From DATARR01 sp044868005 (GTDB lineage: Bacteria > Acidobacteriota > Thermoanaerobaculia > Multivoradales > UBA5704): a stretch of DNA of 64,000 nt. The stretch covers positions 1 to 64,000 of the forward strand of contig JBIOVX010000237.1 of NCBI GenBank assembly GCA_044868005.1. Reading direction: 5' to 3'. A program made the translations under genes and the position numbers. Below, one piece after another: positions 1-8,055 of this stretch. The notes under the pieces are model-generated. The model was not told the origin of the DNA and searched no databases. It saw only the letters and a list, made by a program, of their open reading frames with translations. How positions within the stretch are numbered: the stretch's first letter is position 1; every line of letters starts with the position of its first letter.

Positions 1-43
1 TATTGCCGAAAAAGTCGGCGAGCCCGGCAAAACTCTTCGTATA

Positions 44-100
44 CGTCCCCCCTCGCCCGTCAGGGAGAGGGGGACAGGGGGTGAGGCTTCGGAGGGCCGA
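44..100. repeat. REP-like palindromic repeat, single copy
   Basis: A C-rich run reads into a G-rich run around CAGGGAGAGGGGGA and then GTGAGGCTTCGGAGGG. The same GTGAGG(G)CTTCG flank and GGGAGAGG core recur in the double copy at about 7228-7372, so these are two members of one dispersed family. This one lies just past the end of the ABC ATPase gene and may act in the transcript tail. The family assignment is by eye. Confidence 0.5.
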
Positions 101-105
101 CCGCC

Positions 106-837
106 TCATTCAGGCACCCCGTTCTCCTGCACCGCAAACAGATCCGCCACGCTGCTCACCTCGGACCCCGCGAGGCGGCGGGCGACTCGGCCGTCCACCA
201 GCACGACGATGCGGTCCGCGCGGCGGGCCACGGAGGGGTCGTGGGTCACCACCACGAGGGTGAGCCCCTCGCTGTTCATGCGGCCGAGCAGGTCGAGGAT
301 CTGGCGGCCGGAGGCGGTGTCGAGGTTGCCGGTGGGCTCGTCGGCGAGCAACACGCGCGGCCCCATGACCGTGGCGCGCGCCAGAGCCACCCGCTGGCGC
401 TCGCCGCCGGAGAGCTGGTCCGGCCGGTGATCCAGGCGCGCGGAGAGGTCCACCGCCGCGAGGGCCGCCTCCACCCGCCGCCGGCGCTCGCTCCGCGAGA
501 GGCCGGCGAACACCATCGGCAGCTCGACGTTCTCGGCCGCGGTCAGCCGCGGCACCAGGTGGAAGGACTGGAAGACGAAGCCGATCAGGTTGCGGCGCAC
601 CGCCGTCAGCTCCTCGTCGGAGAGCGTGCCCACCTCGCGATCATTGAGCCAGTAGGAGCCGGCGTCGGGGCGGTCGAGGCAGCCGACGATATTGAGCAGC
701 GTCGACTTGCCGGAGCCCGAGGGTCCCATGATGGCGACGTGCTCGCCGGCCTCGACGTGCTCGGTGATGCCGTCGAGCGCGTGCACCGGCTGGCCGCCGA
801 GCAGGTAGGTGCGGGAGATCCCCTCCAGGCGGATCAC
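106..837 (-). CDS. ABC transporter ATP-binding protein, MacB/LolD type
   Basis: A 243-residue ATPase subunit that energises a MacAB-like efflux or lipoprotein-release system at the inner membrane. Walker A GPSGSGKST is near residues 38-46, the signature LSGGERQRVALARA near 142, and Walker B VLLADEPTGNLD near 161-172. The PTGNLD form is typical of the LolD/MacB/FtsE group. Its start overlaps the stop of the upstream membrane-fusion gene by 4 bases, so the two are translationally coupled. The matching permease is not in the window and would lie beyond base 1. The substrate cannot be read from sequence. Confidence 0.93.
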   Translation of the reverse strand: MIRLEGISRTYLLGGQPVHALDGITEHVEAGEHVAIMGPSGSGKSTLLNIVGCLDRPDAGSYWLNDREVGTLSDEELTAVRRNLIGFVFQSFHLVPRLTAAENVELPMVFAGLSRSERRRRVEAALAAVDLSARLDHRPDQLSGGERQRVALARATVMGPRVLLADEPTGNLDTASGRQILDLLGRMNSEGLTLVVVTHDPSVARRADRIVVLVDGRVARRLAGSEVSSVADLFAVQENGVPE

Positions 838-1985
838 GGGGCGCCGCTCTGGCGGACGGCCTTCACCTTGGCCCCCGCCTTGACCTCCGGCCGGTCGAGG
901 GAGACCACGATCAGGTCGCCGGCGGCGAGCCCGGAGCGCACCTCCGTCCAGTCCCAGTTCTTGAGGCCGATGCCGATCTTGCGCTCGGCGAGCACGCCTT
1001 CCTTGGGCACCAGGACCTTCTCGCCCTCGATCAGCGCCGAGGTGGGGACGCGCAGCGCGTTCTCCTTCGCTTCGAGCAGCACCTCGACGTCCGCCGAGGT
1101 GCCCGGCAGCAGCCGCACGGCGCCCGGCTCGTTCAGCTCCACCTCGATCTCCACCGTGCGGTTCTGCTCCTCGCGGTCGAGAACGTAGGGAGCGATGCGC
1201 CGCACGTGGCCGGCGAACTGGCGGCCGGGATAGGAGTCGAAGGTGACGCGCGCCGGCTGGCCGGGATGGATGCGGGCGGAGTCCACCTCGTCCATGGGCG
1301 CGCTGACGTAGATCGAGCCGGGATCGAGGACGTCGAGCACCGGCGGGATCGGCAGGCCGGGCGGCGAGGGCGTCGTGTATTCGCCCACCTCCACCGAGAG
1401 ATCGGCGACGATGCCGTCAAAGGGCGCGCGGATGACGGTGAGGTTCTCTTCGCGGGAGGCCAGCTCGACCCCCGCCCGCGCCTGCTCGACGCCGGCGCGC
1501 GCCGCGCGGCAGGCCGCCGCCGTGGTTTCCGAGGCGGTCTGGGCCTGGTCCAGCGCGTCGGTCGAGACGATGCCCTCCGTGGCCAGCTTCTGCAGGCGCC
1601 GGTGCTCGCGCACGGCCCGCTCGGCCCCTACGCACGCCTGCTGGCGCTGGGCCTCGGCGGCCTGCAGCTCGCGGTGCGAGAGGCTGATCCGCGCCGCCGG
1701 GACGCTCGCATTGAGCCGCAGCAGAACGTCGCCCTTCTTGAAGGCCTCGCCCTCGCGGAACGGCACTTCGGTGACCCGGCCGCCGACCTCGGGCGAGATC
1801 TGGGCCCGGCGGCGGGCCTTCACCGTGCCCGCCCGCGAGTTGGTGACCGTCCGCTCGACGCGGCCGCGCGAGACCTCCACAACGGTGACCTCGAGCGGTT
1901 TGGGAGCGAATACCGTCGCCCGCAGGGCGAGCCCCGCCGCCACGATCCCGAGGATCACCAGGAGCCGAATGATCCAACGCCGCAT
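834..1985 (-). CDS. Efflux RND/MacA-type periplasmic adaptor (HlyD family)
   Basis: A 383-residue membrane-fusion protein. One N-terminal membrane anchor (about residues 5-27) is followed by a biotinyl-lipoyl-like half (GRVTEVPFREGEAFKKGDVL), a long Ala/Arg/Glu-rich coiled-coil hairpin (about 100-190), the second lipoyl half (VIRAPFDGIVADLSVEVGE) and beta-barrel and membrane-proximal domains. This order is the MacA/HlyD pattern. It would bridge the inner-membrane ABC permease to an outer-membrane channel. It is the first gene of a two-gene operon with the MacB/LolD-type ATPase. A TAGAGT box lies about 10-15 nt before the ATG. Confidence 0.92.
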   Translation of the reverse strand: MRRWIIRLLVILGIVAAGLALRATVFAPKPLEVTVVEVSRGRVERTVTNSRAGTVKARRRAQISPEVGGRVTEVPFREGEAFKKGDVLLRLNASVPAARISLSHRELQAAEAQRQQACVGAERAVREHRRLQKLATEGIVSTDALDQAQTASETTAAACRAARAGVEQARAGVELASREENLTVIRAPFDGIVADLSVEVGEYTTPSPPGLPIPPVLDVLDPGSIYVSAPMDEVDSARIHPGQPARVTFDSYPGRQFAGHVRRIAPYVLDREEQNRTVEIEVELNEPGAVRLLPGTSADVEVLLEAKENALRVPTSALIEGEKVLVPKEGVLAERKIGIGLKNWDWTEVRSGLAAGDLIVVSLDRPEVKAGAKVKAVRQSGAP

Positions 1986-2091
1986 TGCGGCTCACTCTAG
2001 CATCGTCCTCTCGTCTTCCAAGCCACCTTTCCGGGTGGTTGACATGCCAGGAGCGGCTGGACATCATCGCCGGTGGAGGAGGGGAGGCGTC

Positions 2092-2520
2092 ATGTTCCGC
2101 AAGATCCTGGTCCCCGTCGATTTCACGGAAAAGAACGAAGCGGCCCTCGCCAGCGCCATCGAGATCGCCGGCCGGAGCGACGGCGAGGAGAGCGAGGTTA
2201 CGCTGCTGCACGTCATCGAGACCATCGAGCACGTCGAGTTCGACGAGATGAAGGACTTCTACCGCGGCCTCGAGACGCGGGCGGCGGCCAGGCTCTTCGC
2301 GATGGAGGAGAGATTCCAGCCCGCCGGCGTCCGCGTCCGCCACGACATCCTCTACGGCAAGCGGGCGGAAGCCATCGTGCGCTTCGCCGAGGATCATGAG
2401 ATGGACCTGATGATCCTCTCCTCCCACAAGGTGGACCGCGAGCATCCGGCGCTCGGCTGGGGGACGATCAGCTACCGCATCGCCATCGTGGTGCGGTGCC
2501 CGGTTTTGCTGGTGAAGTAG
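2092..2520 (+). CDS. Universal stress protein (UspA family)
   Basis: A 142-residue single-domain Usp protein. It begins MFRKILVPVDFTE, the usual first strand and loop, and ends IVVRCPVLLVK, the usual last strand. The ATP-binding signature G-2x-G-9x-G(S/T) is only loosely present (LGWGTISYRIA), so ATP binding is uncertain. The ATG was chosen because GGAGGAGGGGAGG lies just upstream. The reading frame is open much further upstream, but that part does not resemble protein. It is probably cytosolic and stress related; no partner gene is evident. Confidence 0.9.
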   Translation: MFRKILVPVDFTEKNEAALASAIEIAGRSDGEESEVTLLHVIETIEHVEFDEMKDFYRGLETRAAARLFAMEERFQPAGVRVRHDILYGKRAEAIVRFAEDHEMDLMILSSHKVDREHPALGWGTISYRIAIVVRCPVLLVK

Positions 2521-2530
2521 GAGGCTGTCC

Positions 2531-2767
2531 ATGCCCTTTCAGAAATACCGTGGTGTGGAGGAAATGCCGCCGGTACCTCCGTGCAAGTCGCTCGACGAAG
2601 AGTGCCTGCGTCGGATCGCGGCACTCTGGGCATGGGCGTCTGCGGTCAGTCCAAGGATTTACCCACGGGGGGTCTTCAAATTCAGGAGCCTCGAGGAAGC
2701 GCAGGAAGCCCGCGAGCGCGTCACCCAGGAGAACGTCGACCGGCTGCGTAGAGAGCGCGGGCTGTGA
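2531..2767 (+). CDS. Small conserved-looking hypothetical protein (78 aa)
   Basis: The gene starts 10 bases after the Usp stop, and AGGAGGCTG just before the ATG can serve as ribosome binding site, so it is likely cotranscribed with usp. The product is charged and soluble. It has an N-terminal Pro-rich turn (EEMPPVPP), a helix rich in Leu/Trp/Ala, and a Glu/Arg-rich C-terminal helix (SLEEAQEARERVTQENVDRLRRE). No signal peptide or membrane segment is visible. I do not recognise a function. It runs convergent to the vapBC module 9 bp away and could be a small accessory or antitoxin-like protein, but nothing proves that. Confidence 0.6.
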   Translation: MPFQKYRGVEEMPPVPPCKSLDEECLRRIAALWAWASAVSPRIYPRGVFKFRSLEEAQEARERVTQENVDRLRRERGL

Positions 2768-2776
2768 AGTAACGGC

Positions 2777-3172
2777 TCACCACAATGTTGAGATATGGGA
2801 ATAATCCCGTAGCTTCTGGTCCTTCGTGACCAAGGTCGCCTTCAGGACCGATGCCGTGGCAGTGATGATTCGATCTGCCGGATCCTCGTGGAATTCCCCG
2901 GGCAGATGATTGGAGAGCACGGCGATCTGGTTGTTTACCGGAACGAAACGAAAGAAGGGAATCGCTTCGGATTTAGCGATCCATTCCTGTACGTCCATGG
3001 TCAATTCCAGGCGGCCTTTCTTGACCAGCAGAGTCAGCTCCCAACAACTGATCGAAGAGATGTGGACCTGAAGTTCCTTTGCCTCACTGTCAATCCGCTC
3101 ACGGGCAGCAGCGGAGAGCCTCTCCGGGCTGGCGACCCACCAGACCCAGGCATGAGTATCAAGAAGGATCAA
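2777..3172 (-). CDS. vapC: PIN-domain toxin, VapC type
   Basis: A 131-residue PIN nuclease and likely toxin of a type II toxin-antitoxin pair. Visible acidic residues are the first-strand Asp (LLDTHAWVWW), the Glu of the SCWELTLL helix, and the late Asp pair of HEDPADRIITATA and TKDQKL. PIN toxins cut RNA, often tRNA. The best start is TTG at 3172, giving a TTGA overlap with the stop of the antitoxin gene. An internal ATG would remove the first strand. Confidence 0.9.
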   Translation of the reverse strand: MILLDTHAWVWWVASPERLSAAARERIDSEAKELQVHISSISCWELTLLVKKGRLELTMDVQEWIAKSEAIPFFRFVPVNNQIAVLSNHLPGEFHEDPADRIITATASVLKATLVTKDQKLRDYSHISTLW

Positions 3173-3402
3173 TGAAGGGACTCCCAGTCCTCCTCTCCGA
3201 CCGGCTCCGTGGGATCGTCATAGCGGATCACTGATCCCCGCAAGGCCTCGAGGGCGGTCTTTGGATCCGGGTTGTAGCGCACCAGTTTCAAGACCGGCTT
3301 GCCTTGATCGGTGATGATCAACTCGTTGCCTGTGGTCTCCACCTCGCGCAGGTACTCCAAGGCCCGTTCCTTGAAGCTGGATTTCGAAACGACCTCGCCC
3401 AT
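3169..3402 (-). CDS. vapB: Type II antitoxin, Phd/YefM-like (VapB role)
   Basis: A 77-residue antitoxin. The N-terminal part (VSKSSFKERALEYLREVETTGNELIITDQGKPVLKLV) matches the Phd/YefM DNA-binding fold, and the acidic tail (PTEPVGEEDWESLH) is the usual toxin-wrapping segment. The start at 3402 was chosen because GAGGAGGA lies about 6 nt upstream; the open frame further upstream is not protein-like. It is translated just before the PIN toxin with a 4-base overlap, and the pair probably represses its own promoter. Confidence 0.87.
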   Translation of the reverse strand: MGEVVSKSSFKERALEYLREVETTGNELIITDQGKPVLKLVRYNPDPKTALEALRGSVIRYDDPTEPVGEEDWESLH

Positions 3403-3421
3403 GGATTCTCCTCCTCGCTCC

Positions 3422-4795
3422 TCAGCCTCCATAATACCGCGCCACCAGCGCCCACACCGAGATCCCGAACGACAACAGGCTGAACGCCGCCAGTCCCGCG
3501 GCCGGATCGCGGAACCTGAACCGCTCCGGCAAGCCTCGGCTGTGGAAGAGCCAGACCGCGGCAGGAGCCAGGGGAATGAAATACCGCCCCTGGAGGCCCT
3601 CGATGTGCCGCGCGCCGTAAGCGGTCCATAGGGCGTACTGAGAGGCGCTGGTGAGGCCCAGGACGGAGAGCGTGACGCCGGCGAGGATCCACCTCTGCCA
3701 GGGCCGGACTTCGATCTGCGGGCCGGCATCGACGAGCATCAGCGCGGCGAGCACGGCGAGGTAGGTGAGGAGAAAAACGATCGGCAGCTTCGTGTCGAGC
3801 CAGCCCAGTTGGCCGCCGACGAACTGGGCGAGATACCGCGGCGCGTGAAACACGTAGTCGCTTGCCACGAGCTGGAGGAAGGACAGAGGATGCGCCATCG
3901 CGTCGCGGATCTGCCCGGCGGGATCCGTCGCGACCTCGAAACGGATGGTGCCGACGGCACGCGAGACCGCCACGGCCCAGGCCGTGACGGCCAGCGAGAC
4001 GGCGGCGTGGAGAAGCAGGAACGCCGCGCGCCTTCCTCGCGGAAAGCGGCTCGCCGGGATCAGCACGGGCAGAAACGCCAGAGGGAAGTACACGGCCTTG
4101 GAGGCGCACAGCAAGACCGCGCTCGCCGTCAGCAGAACGAGATCGCTTTTCTTGACGGCTGAGTCCTCGCCCCAGGCCAGCCGGGCAACGCCGGCGGCGA
4201 GGAGGAACGCCGCGCCGGTGGAGGCCACGTCCGCCGAGGCCGAAGCGCGTAGGAAGACGGCGATCGGAGTCAGCGCCACCATGACGGCAAACCACTGAAA
4301 AGCCGGCAGCCGGCGGACGGCGAAGACGACCATCAGGGTTCCTGCGATCAGATTGGCCAGGCGGGCCAGGTAGAGCAGGACGAGCGGCGGCGCGCCGAAG
4401 ACGCGCCCCAGCGCGATCCCCAGCGCCTGCGGCAGGTAGGGCAAGAACGGATACTGCATGCTGTTGCCGAACCACACCAGGCTTCGCCGTTCCGGCTCCA
4501 GGGGCACTCGCAACGCCGCCAGGATCTGCCGCGGCGCGACCTTCTTCTCCTCGTGAAAGGGTATGTCGTCCCGCAGCGTCTCGGCGACCGCCTGGACGCT
4601 GAGCGGAAGATCGGCTCCTGAACGCCCGGGCTTCGGGATCAGGTCCAACTGCCCTTCGCTCACCCGGTAGGCGCGGTAGAAGTGGGCCGGCTCGTCGGGG
4701 ACCTGGAAGGGCGGCGTGACGGCGGTCAGTCCGACGCCGTAGACCAATCCCGCCGCCAGCAGCCAACGGCTGGGCCGCAATAACAGGCCGCGCAT
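3422..4795 (-). CDS. DUF2142-type polytopic membrane protein
   Basis: A 457-residue inner-membrane protein with about 10 hydrophobic segments. The first loop carries FQVPDEPAHFYRAYRVSEG, the conserved acidic loop of DUF2142 proteins, which resemble GT-C glycosyltransferases. Further family-like features are the loop GNSMQYPFLPYLPQALGI and a late loop with a polyprenyl-transferase-like look (ALWTAYGARHIEGLQGRYFIPLAP). A role in moving a lipid-linked sugar is inference. A long antisense-frame ORF over the same bases is a shadow. It stands alone, followed closely by the vapBC promoter region. Confidence 0.85.
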   Translation of the reverse strand: MRGLLLRPSRWLLAAGLVYGVGLTAVTPPFQVPDEPAHFYRAYRVSEGQLDLIPKPGRSGADLPLSVQAVAETLRDDIPFHEEKKVAPRQILAALRVPLEPERRSLVWFGNSMQYPFLPYLPQALGIALGRVFGAPPLVLLYLARLANLIAGTLMVVFAVRRLPAFQWFAVMVALTPIAVFLRASASADVASTGAAFLLAAGVARLAWGEDSAVKKSDLVLLTASAVLLCASKAVYFPLAFLPVLIPASRFPRGRRAAFLLLHAAVSLAVTAWAVAVSRAVGTIRFEVATDPAGQIRDAMAHPLSFLQLVASDYVFHAPRYLAQFVGGQLGWLDTKLPIVFLLTYLAVLAALMLVDAGPQIEVRPWQRWILAGVTLSVLGLTSASQYALWTAYGARHIEGLQGRYFIPLAPAAVWLFHSRGLPERFRFRDPAAGLAAFSLLSFGISVWALVARYYGG

Positions 4796-4820
4796 GGTGC
4801 GCGGATTGTTTCACAAGGGC

Positions 4821-5384
4821 CTACGCCGGCGGCTCTTCGTGGAGCCGGAGCTTGCGGTAGCCCCGATTCCAGTAGATGAGCGGCGGTGCCTCCTCCGCCG
4901 GCACGCGGCTCGCGTGTACCTCACCCACGTAGATGGTGTGGGAACCGGCCGGATAGCGGGCGTGGATGCGGCAGTCGAGCCAGGCGAGAGCGTCGACGAG
5001 GACCGGAGCCCCAGTCACGCCCGTGGACCAATCGCCGAGGGCGAAACGGTCCTCGTCCTTCACCCAGGCGAAGCGGTTGGAGAGCTCCGACTGCTCTTCC
5101 CCCAGGATGTTCACCGCGAAGACCGCATCCGGCTCCTGCAACATCGAGAAAGCCTTGTGGCGGTTCTCGATGATGACCATGATCAACGGCGGCTCGGCCG
5201 ATACCGAGGCGAACGCCGAGACCGTGAGACCATGGGTCCGCTCGCCCGTCCGGATGGTGACGATGGTCACCCCGGCGGGGAAGTGGCGCAGCGCTTTTCG
5301 GAACTCCTCAGATGAGATCAAGGGACTCTCCTCAACCAGAACCTCTTCGGATACACGCGATTCTCCCACAACCATAGTCTCCAT
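4821..5384 (-). CDS. Flavin reductase family protein (FMN-binding split barrel)
   Basis: A 187-residue protein of the flavin reductase-like family, which reduces FMN or FAD with NAD(P)H, often for a partner monooxygenase. Visible features are EFRKALRHFPAGVTIVTI at the start of the barrel, the GLTVSAFASVSAEPPLIMV block that contacts flavin, the FAVNILGEEQSELSNRFA helix and the C-terminal HTIYVGEV strand. The ATG at 5384 has GGAGG 6 nt upstream, which makes it better than the longer open frame. No monooxygenase partner gene lies next to it. Confidence 0.9.
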   Translation of the reverse strand: METMVVGESRVSEEVLVEESPLISSEEFRKALRHFPAGVTIVTIRTGERTHGLTVSAFASVSAEPPLIMVIIENRHKAFSMLQEPDAVFAVNILGEEQSELSNRFAWVKDEDRFALGDWSTGVTGAPVLVDALAWLDCRIHARYPAGSHTIYVGEVHASRVPAEEAPPLIYWNRGYRKLRLHEEPPA

Positions 5385-5481
5385 AAATCCTCCAATCAAT
5401 GGCATTTGTCTTGCAGAATCCATAGTGCCGGCCGCGGTCTCAATGAGGACAACGGGCCGCATTTTTCGGGAGAAATCGAAT

Positions 5482-5622
5482 ATGGGCAAGCTCAAGACCA
5501 ACGTCAAAGGAGTGCTGAACCAGCGCGTGCGCTTCGGCCTGTTCACCGTTCCCCTGTGGGTGGTCGGCGCGGTGTTCCTGGCGCGCTGGGTCCGCGACCG
5601 CCGCCGCTACGGCCACGCGTGA
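5482..5622 (+). CDS. Very small single-TM protein (46 aa)
   Basis: A short open frame preceded by GGGAGAA 8-14 nt upstream of the ATG. The product has a basic head (MGKLKTNVKGVLNQRVRFG), one membrane segment (LFTVPLWVVGAVFLARWV) and a basic tail (RDRRRYGHA). It is divergent from the flavin reductase gene. Its composition fits a real small membrane protein, but the shortness leaves doubt. Function unknown. Confidence 0.42.
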   Translation: MGKLKTNVKGVLNQRVRFGLFTVPLWVVGAVFLARWVRDRRRYGHA

Positions 5623-5649
5623 TCCTCCTCACCCCTGATCCCTCCTGAA

Positions 5650-5710
5650 GTAGGGGCGGGGCTTCTCCCCGCCCTGAAACGCTGGGGGCGGGGACAAGCC
5701 CCGCCCCTAC
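5650..5710. repeat. Inverted repeat of the GTAGGGGCGG family
   Basis: The left arm begins GTAGGGGCGGGGCTT and the right arm ends AAGCCCCGCCCCTAC; the two arms are near-perfect inverted copies enclosing a second small palindrome. Shorter relatives sit at about 58634-58661 and 38136-38160. Located between two non-coding ends, it may also end transcription, but there is no T run. Confidence 0.65.
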
Positions 5711-5801
5711 GAAAACGCCCGTCGGGTCCTCCCTTTACTGCAAACCGGCATCCATCTAAGCTACGGTCCAGTTTCGTACCTGCTGGGGGAGGCCAAACCG
5801 G

Positions 5802-7190
5802 ATGGCGCTGGGGAGATGTCGGGAGAGGTGCTGTGTCCTGCTGCTGCTCGGAGCCGGGCTGTGGAGCTCCGCCGTCCATGCCGGCCAGGCGCAGGAAGAA
5901 GCAGCGGCGGAGGAAGAGGCCCCGTCGGCCTCAAGTCCGAAGCTGGAATTCGGCCTGGAGGCGAAGGCCAACTTCCGCCACAGCGAGGACAACCGCTTCC
6001 CGGTGAGCCTCCCGCCGCAGTTCCTGCCGCCCGGCCAGCCGGTGGTCTTCGAAGAAACGGTCAGTGCCGGCTCGCATTTCGAGCTCTCCAACGTCACCCT
6101 GTTCGTGGACGCGGCCTGGGGCGACGGCCTCGCCGCCCATGGCAAGGTGGATTTCATCGATCTCTACGACCGCAACCCCACGTCGACGGACAAGAAGGTG
6201 GACGTGGACGAGGCCTGGATCCGCTTCGGCGTCGAGCCCGAGCCCGCGGTCCTGGCGACGCGCAGCGGCGTGTACCTCAAGGTCGGCAAGTTCCCGAAGT
6301 TCGAGCGCCAGGACGACCGCCACCTGGAGAGCTACGGCCTCGTCTCCACCGCGTTCAACCGCTTCGAGGACGCCGGCGCCGAGCTCGGGATCAACCTCGG
6401 CCGGCATTTCTATCTGAAGGCCTCGGCCACCCAGGGGAATCCGGTCTTCATCCGCGATCCGAACGCGCTGGCCGGCGACAACGGCACGCCCGAGCGGCAG
6501 CAACAGCCGACCAAGCCGAACACCGCGTTCCAGAGCGGCATCGTCATTCTCTACGACGCCGAGATCGAGGACGTCGATGTGGATGGCGAGCTGGAGACGG
6601 GCGCCGGCGTCGGCTTCCGCCTCGCCGACGAGGAGGGCCGGAACGGCCTCGACGTGCTGGCCTGGGGCTACCGGCGGAAGTTGGCGGAGACGGTGGATCT
6701 GGAGGGCACCTTCTACGGCGGCGACATCGACGTGCTCAACGGGCCCTTCGACGTAGATCCGGCTTTGCCTATCAAGGACGACGACAAACAGGAGGCCGGC
6801 GCCAACGTCTGGCTCTACTGGGGAGGCTTCTCCTTCTTCGGGCAGTACGTGGATCAGGAGCTGGCCGGCCTGCCGCGCACCGGCATCGAAGGGGAGGTCG
6901 CCTGGCGCTTCGAGCTGCCGCTCGTCTGGGCGGTGGGCGACCGGCAGCTCTTCACTTCGGTCGCGCCGGCGGTGCGCTACTCGAAGCTCGACAACGACTT
7001 CCGCAACCAGCGTCCGACGTCGGCCCCCAGCCTGGCCTGGGACTGGGAGAAGATCGACGCCGGCCTGCGCATCGGCGTCTTCTCCGGCGTCGACCTCACC
7101 GTCGAATACGCGGACAACCGCTTCATCCTCGGCTCCGGAGCGAAGCGGGAGAACAACGAGTTTCTGGCGACTTTGCGGTGGAAGATCTAG
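5802..7190 (+). CDS. Outer-membrane porin-like beta-barrel protein
   Basis: A 462-residue exported protein. A signal peptide (about residues 1-28, ending VHAGQA) is followed by a short acidic linker and alternating amphipathic strands with many aromatic girdle positions, such as FELSNVTLFVDAAWG, LKVGKFPKFERQD and FFGQYVDQELAG, ending in LATLRWKI. The layout resembles porin families with KVGKFPKFERQDDRHLESYG-like loops, but I cannot name a substrate. It directly precedes the cupredoxin gene, so the two may form an operon with the sensor kinase. Confidence 0.72.
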   Translation: MALGRCRERCCVLLLLGAGLWSSAVHAGQAQEEAAAEEEAPSASSPKLEFGLEAKANFRHSEDNRFPVSLPPQFLPPGQPVVFEETVSAGSHFELSNVTLFVDAAWGDGLAAHGKVDFIDLYDRNPTSTDKKVDVDEAWIRFGVEPEPAVLATRSGVYLKVGKFPKFERQDDRHLESYGLVSTAFNRFEDAGAELGINLGRHFYLKASATQGNPVFIRDPNALAGDNGTPERQQQPTKPNTAFQSGIVILYDAEIEDVDVDGELETGAGVGFRLADEEGRNGLDVLAWGYRRKLAETVDLEGTFYGGDIDVLNGPFDVDPALPIKDDDKQEAGANVWLYWGGFSFFGQYVDQELAGLPRTGIEGEVAWRFELPLVWAVGDRQLFTSVAPAVRYSKLDNDFRNQRPTSAPSLAWDWEKIDAGLRIGVFSGVDLTVEYADNRFILGSGAKRENNEFLATLRWKI

Positions 7191-7191
7191 G

Positions 7192-8055
7192 ATGCTATAC
7201 GCCGCTTCGATCTTCCTCTCTCTGCGGACCGCCTCGGCTCCGAAGCCCTCACCTCCCCTACCCCTCCTCTCCCAGAGGGAGAGGAGGGAGAAAAAAAGAA
7301 TCTGCCGATTTCCGTCTTTTTTCCCCTCTCTCCCTGTGGGAGAGAGGGGCCAGGGGAGTGAGGGCTTCGCAGGGCAAACCGTTCTGATCGCCCTCTTCCT
7401 CCTCCTCCCCCTCTCCGCCCACGCCGAGGAGATCCGGGGCCGGGTTCAGCTCCTCGCCCGCGGCGGCCAGGGGCCGGCGCGGGGAAGCGACGTGCGTCAG
7501 GCGGTGGTGTACTTCGAGCCCGCGGGCGCGCCGCCGGTGCGGCCGGCCGAGACCGCGTTCGAGATGGTCACCCGGCGCAAGACCTTCGAGCCGCGGCTGC
7601 TGGTCATCCCGCGCGGCAGCCGGGTGCGTTTTCCGAACGCCGATCCCATCCTGCACAACGCTTTTTCGGTCTCCTCGCCCAACCAGTTCGACCTCGGCCT
7701 CGGCCGGCAGGGGCCGGGCAAGGAGAAGCGCTTCGAGGAGCCGGGCCTGGTGCGCGTCTTCTGTAACGTGCATCACGACATGGTCGCCTACATCCTGGTG
7801 CTGAACACGCCGTATCACGTCTCGCCGGAGGCGAGCGGCGAGTTCGTTCTCAAGGGGTTGCCGCGCGGGCCGGGGAAGCTGACCGTGTGGCACGAGCAGG
7901 CGGACCCTTGGATCGCCGACGTCACGCTGCCGCAGAAGGTGCCGGGACCGCTCCTGGCCCGCGTCGAGATCGTTCGGCCGCTGATCCCGAGCCATCTCAA
8001 CAAACTCGGACAGTCCTACTTCCGCTCCCAACGTGACCGCTACAACAACCGCTGA
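7192..8055 (+). CDS. Periplasmic cupredoxin-like (methylamine utilisation-type) protein
   Basis: An exported single-domain cupredoxin-like protein. A hydrophobic signal segment (TVLIALFLLLPLSAHA) precedes the mature part. Candidate copper ligands are His in PILHNAFSV, Cys in VRVFCNVHHDM, and the His and Met that follow, the usual type 1 set. A carboxypeptidase regulatory-like strand block follows (GEFVLKGLPRGPGKLTVWHE). The ATG at 7192 follows the upstream stop by one base, but residues 1-60 are encoded by a REP-like repeat. A GTG at 7336 would give a more normal signal peptide. It overlaps the next gene by 23 bp. Confidence 0.8.
   Translation: MLYAASIFLSLRTASAPKPSPPLPLLSQRERREKKRICRFPSFFPSLPVGERGQGSEGFAGQTVLIALFLLLPLSAHAEEIRGRVQLLARGGQGPARGSDVRQAVVYFEPAGAPPVRPAETAFEMVTRRKTFEPRLLVIPRGSRVRFPNADPILHNAFSVSSPNQFDLGLGRQGPGKEKRFEEPGLVRVFCNVHHDMVAYILVLNTPYHVSPEASGEFVLKGLPRGPGKLTVWHEQADPWIADVTLPQKVPGPLLARVEIVRPLIPSHLNKLGQSYFRSQRDRYNNR
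7228..7372. repeat. Paired REP-like element (BIME/MITE-like) in a coding start
   Basis: Two palindromes stand head to head. The first is about 7254-7290 with core CTCCCAGAGGGAGAGG; the second about 7320-7358 with core CTCCCTGTGGGAGAG. A spacer with AAAAAAAG and CTTTTTT separates them, and outer flanks GAAGCCCTCAC and GTGAGGGCTTC are inverted copies. The single copy at 44-100 belongs to the same family. It overlaps the first third of the open frame of the cupredoxin gene. Confidence 0.7.

Noticed and set aside
3318..4814. Longer minus-strand frame over the DUF2142 gene
   Set aside because: No TM segments, Arg/Pro-rich; the 457-residue frame has clear membrane segments and the family motif.
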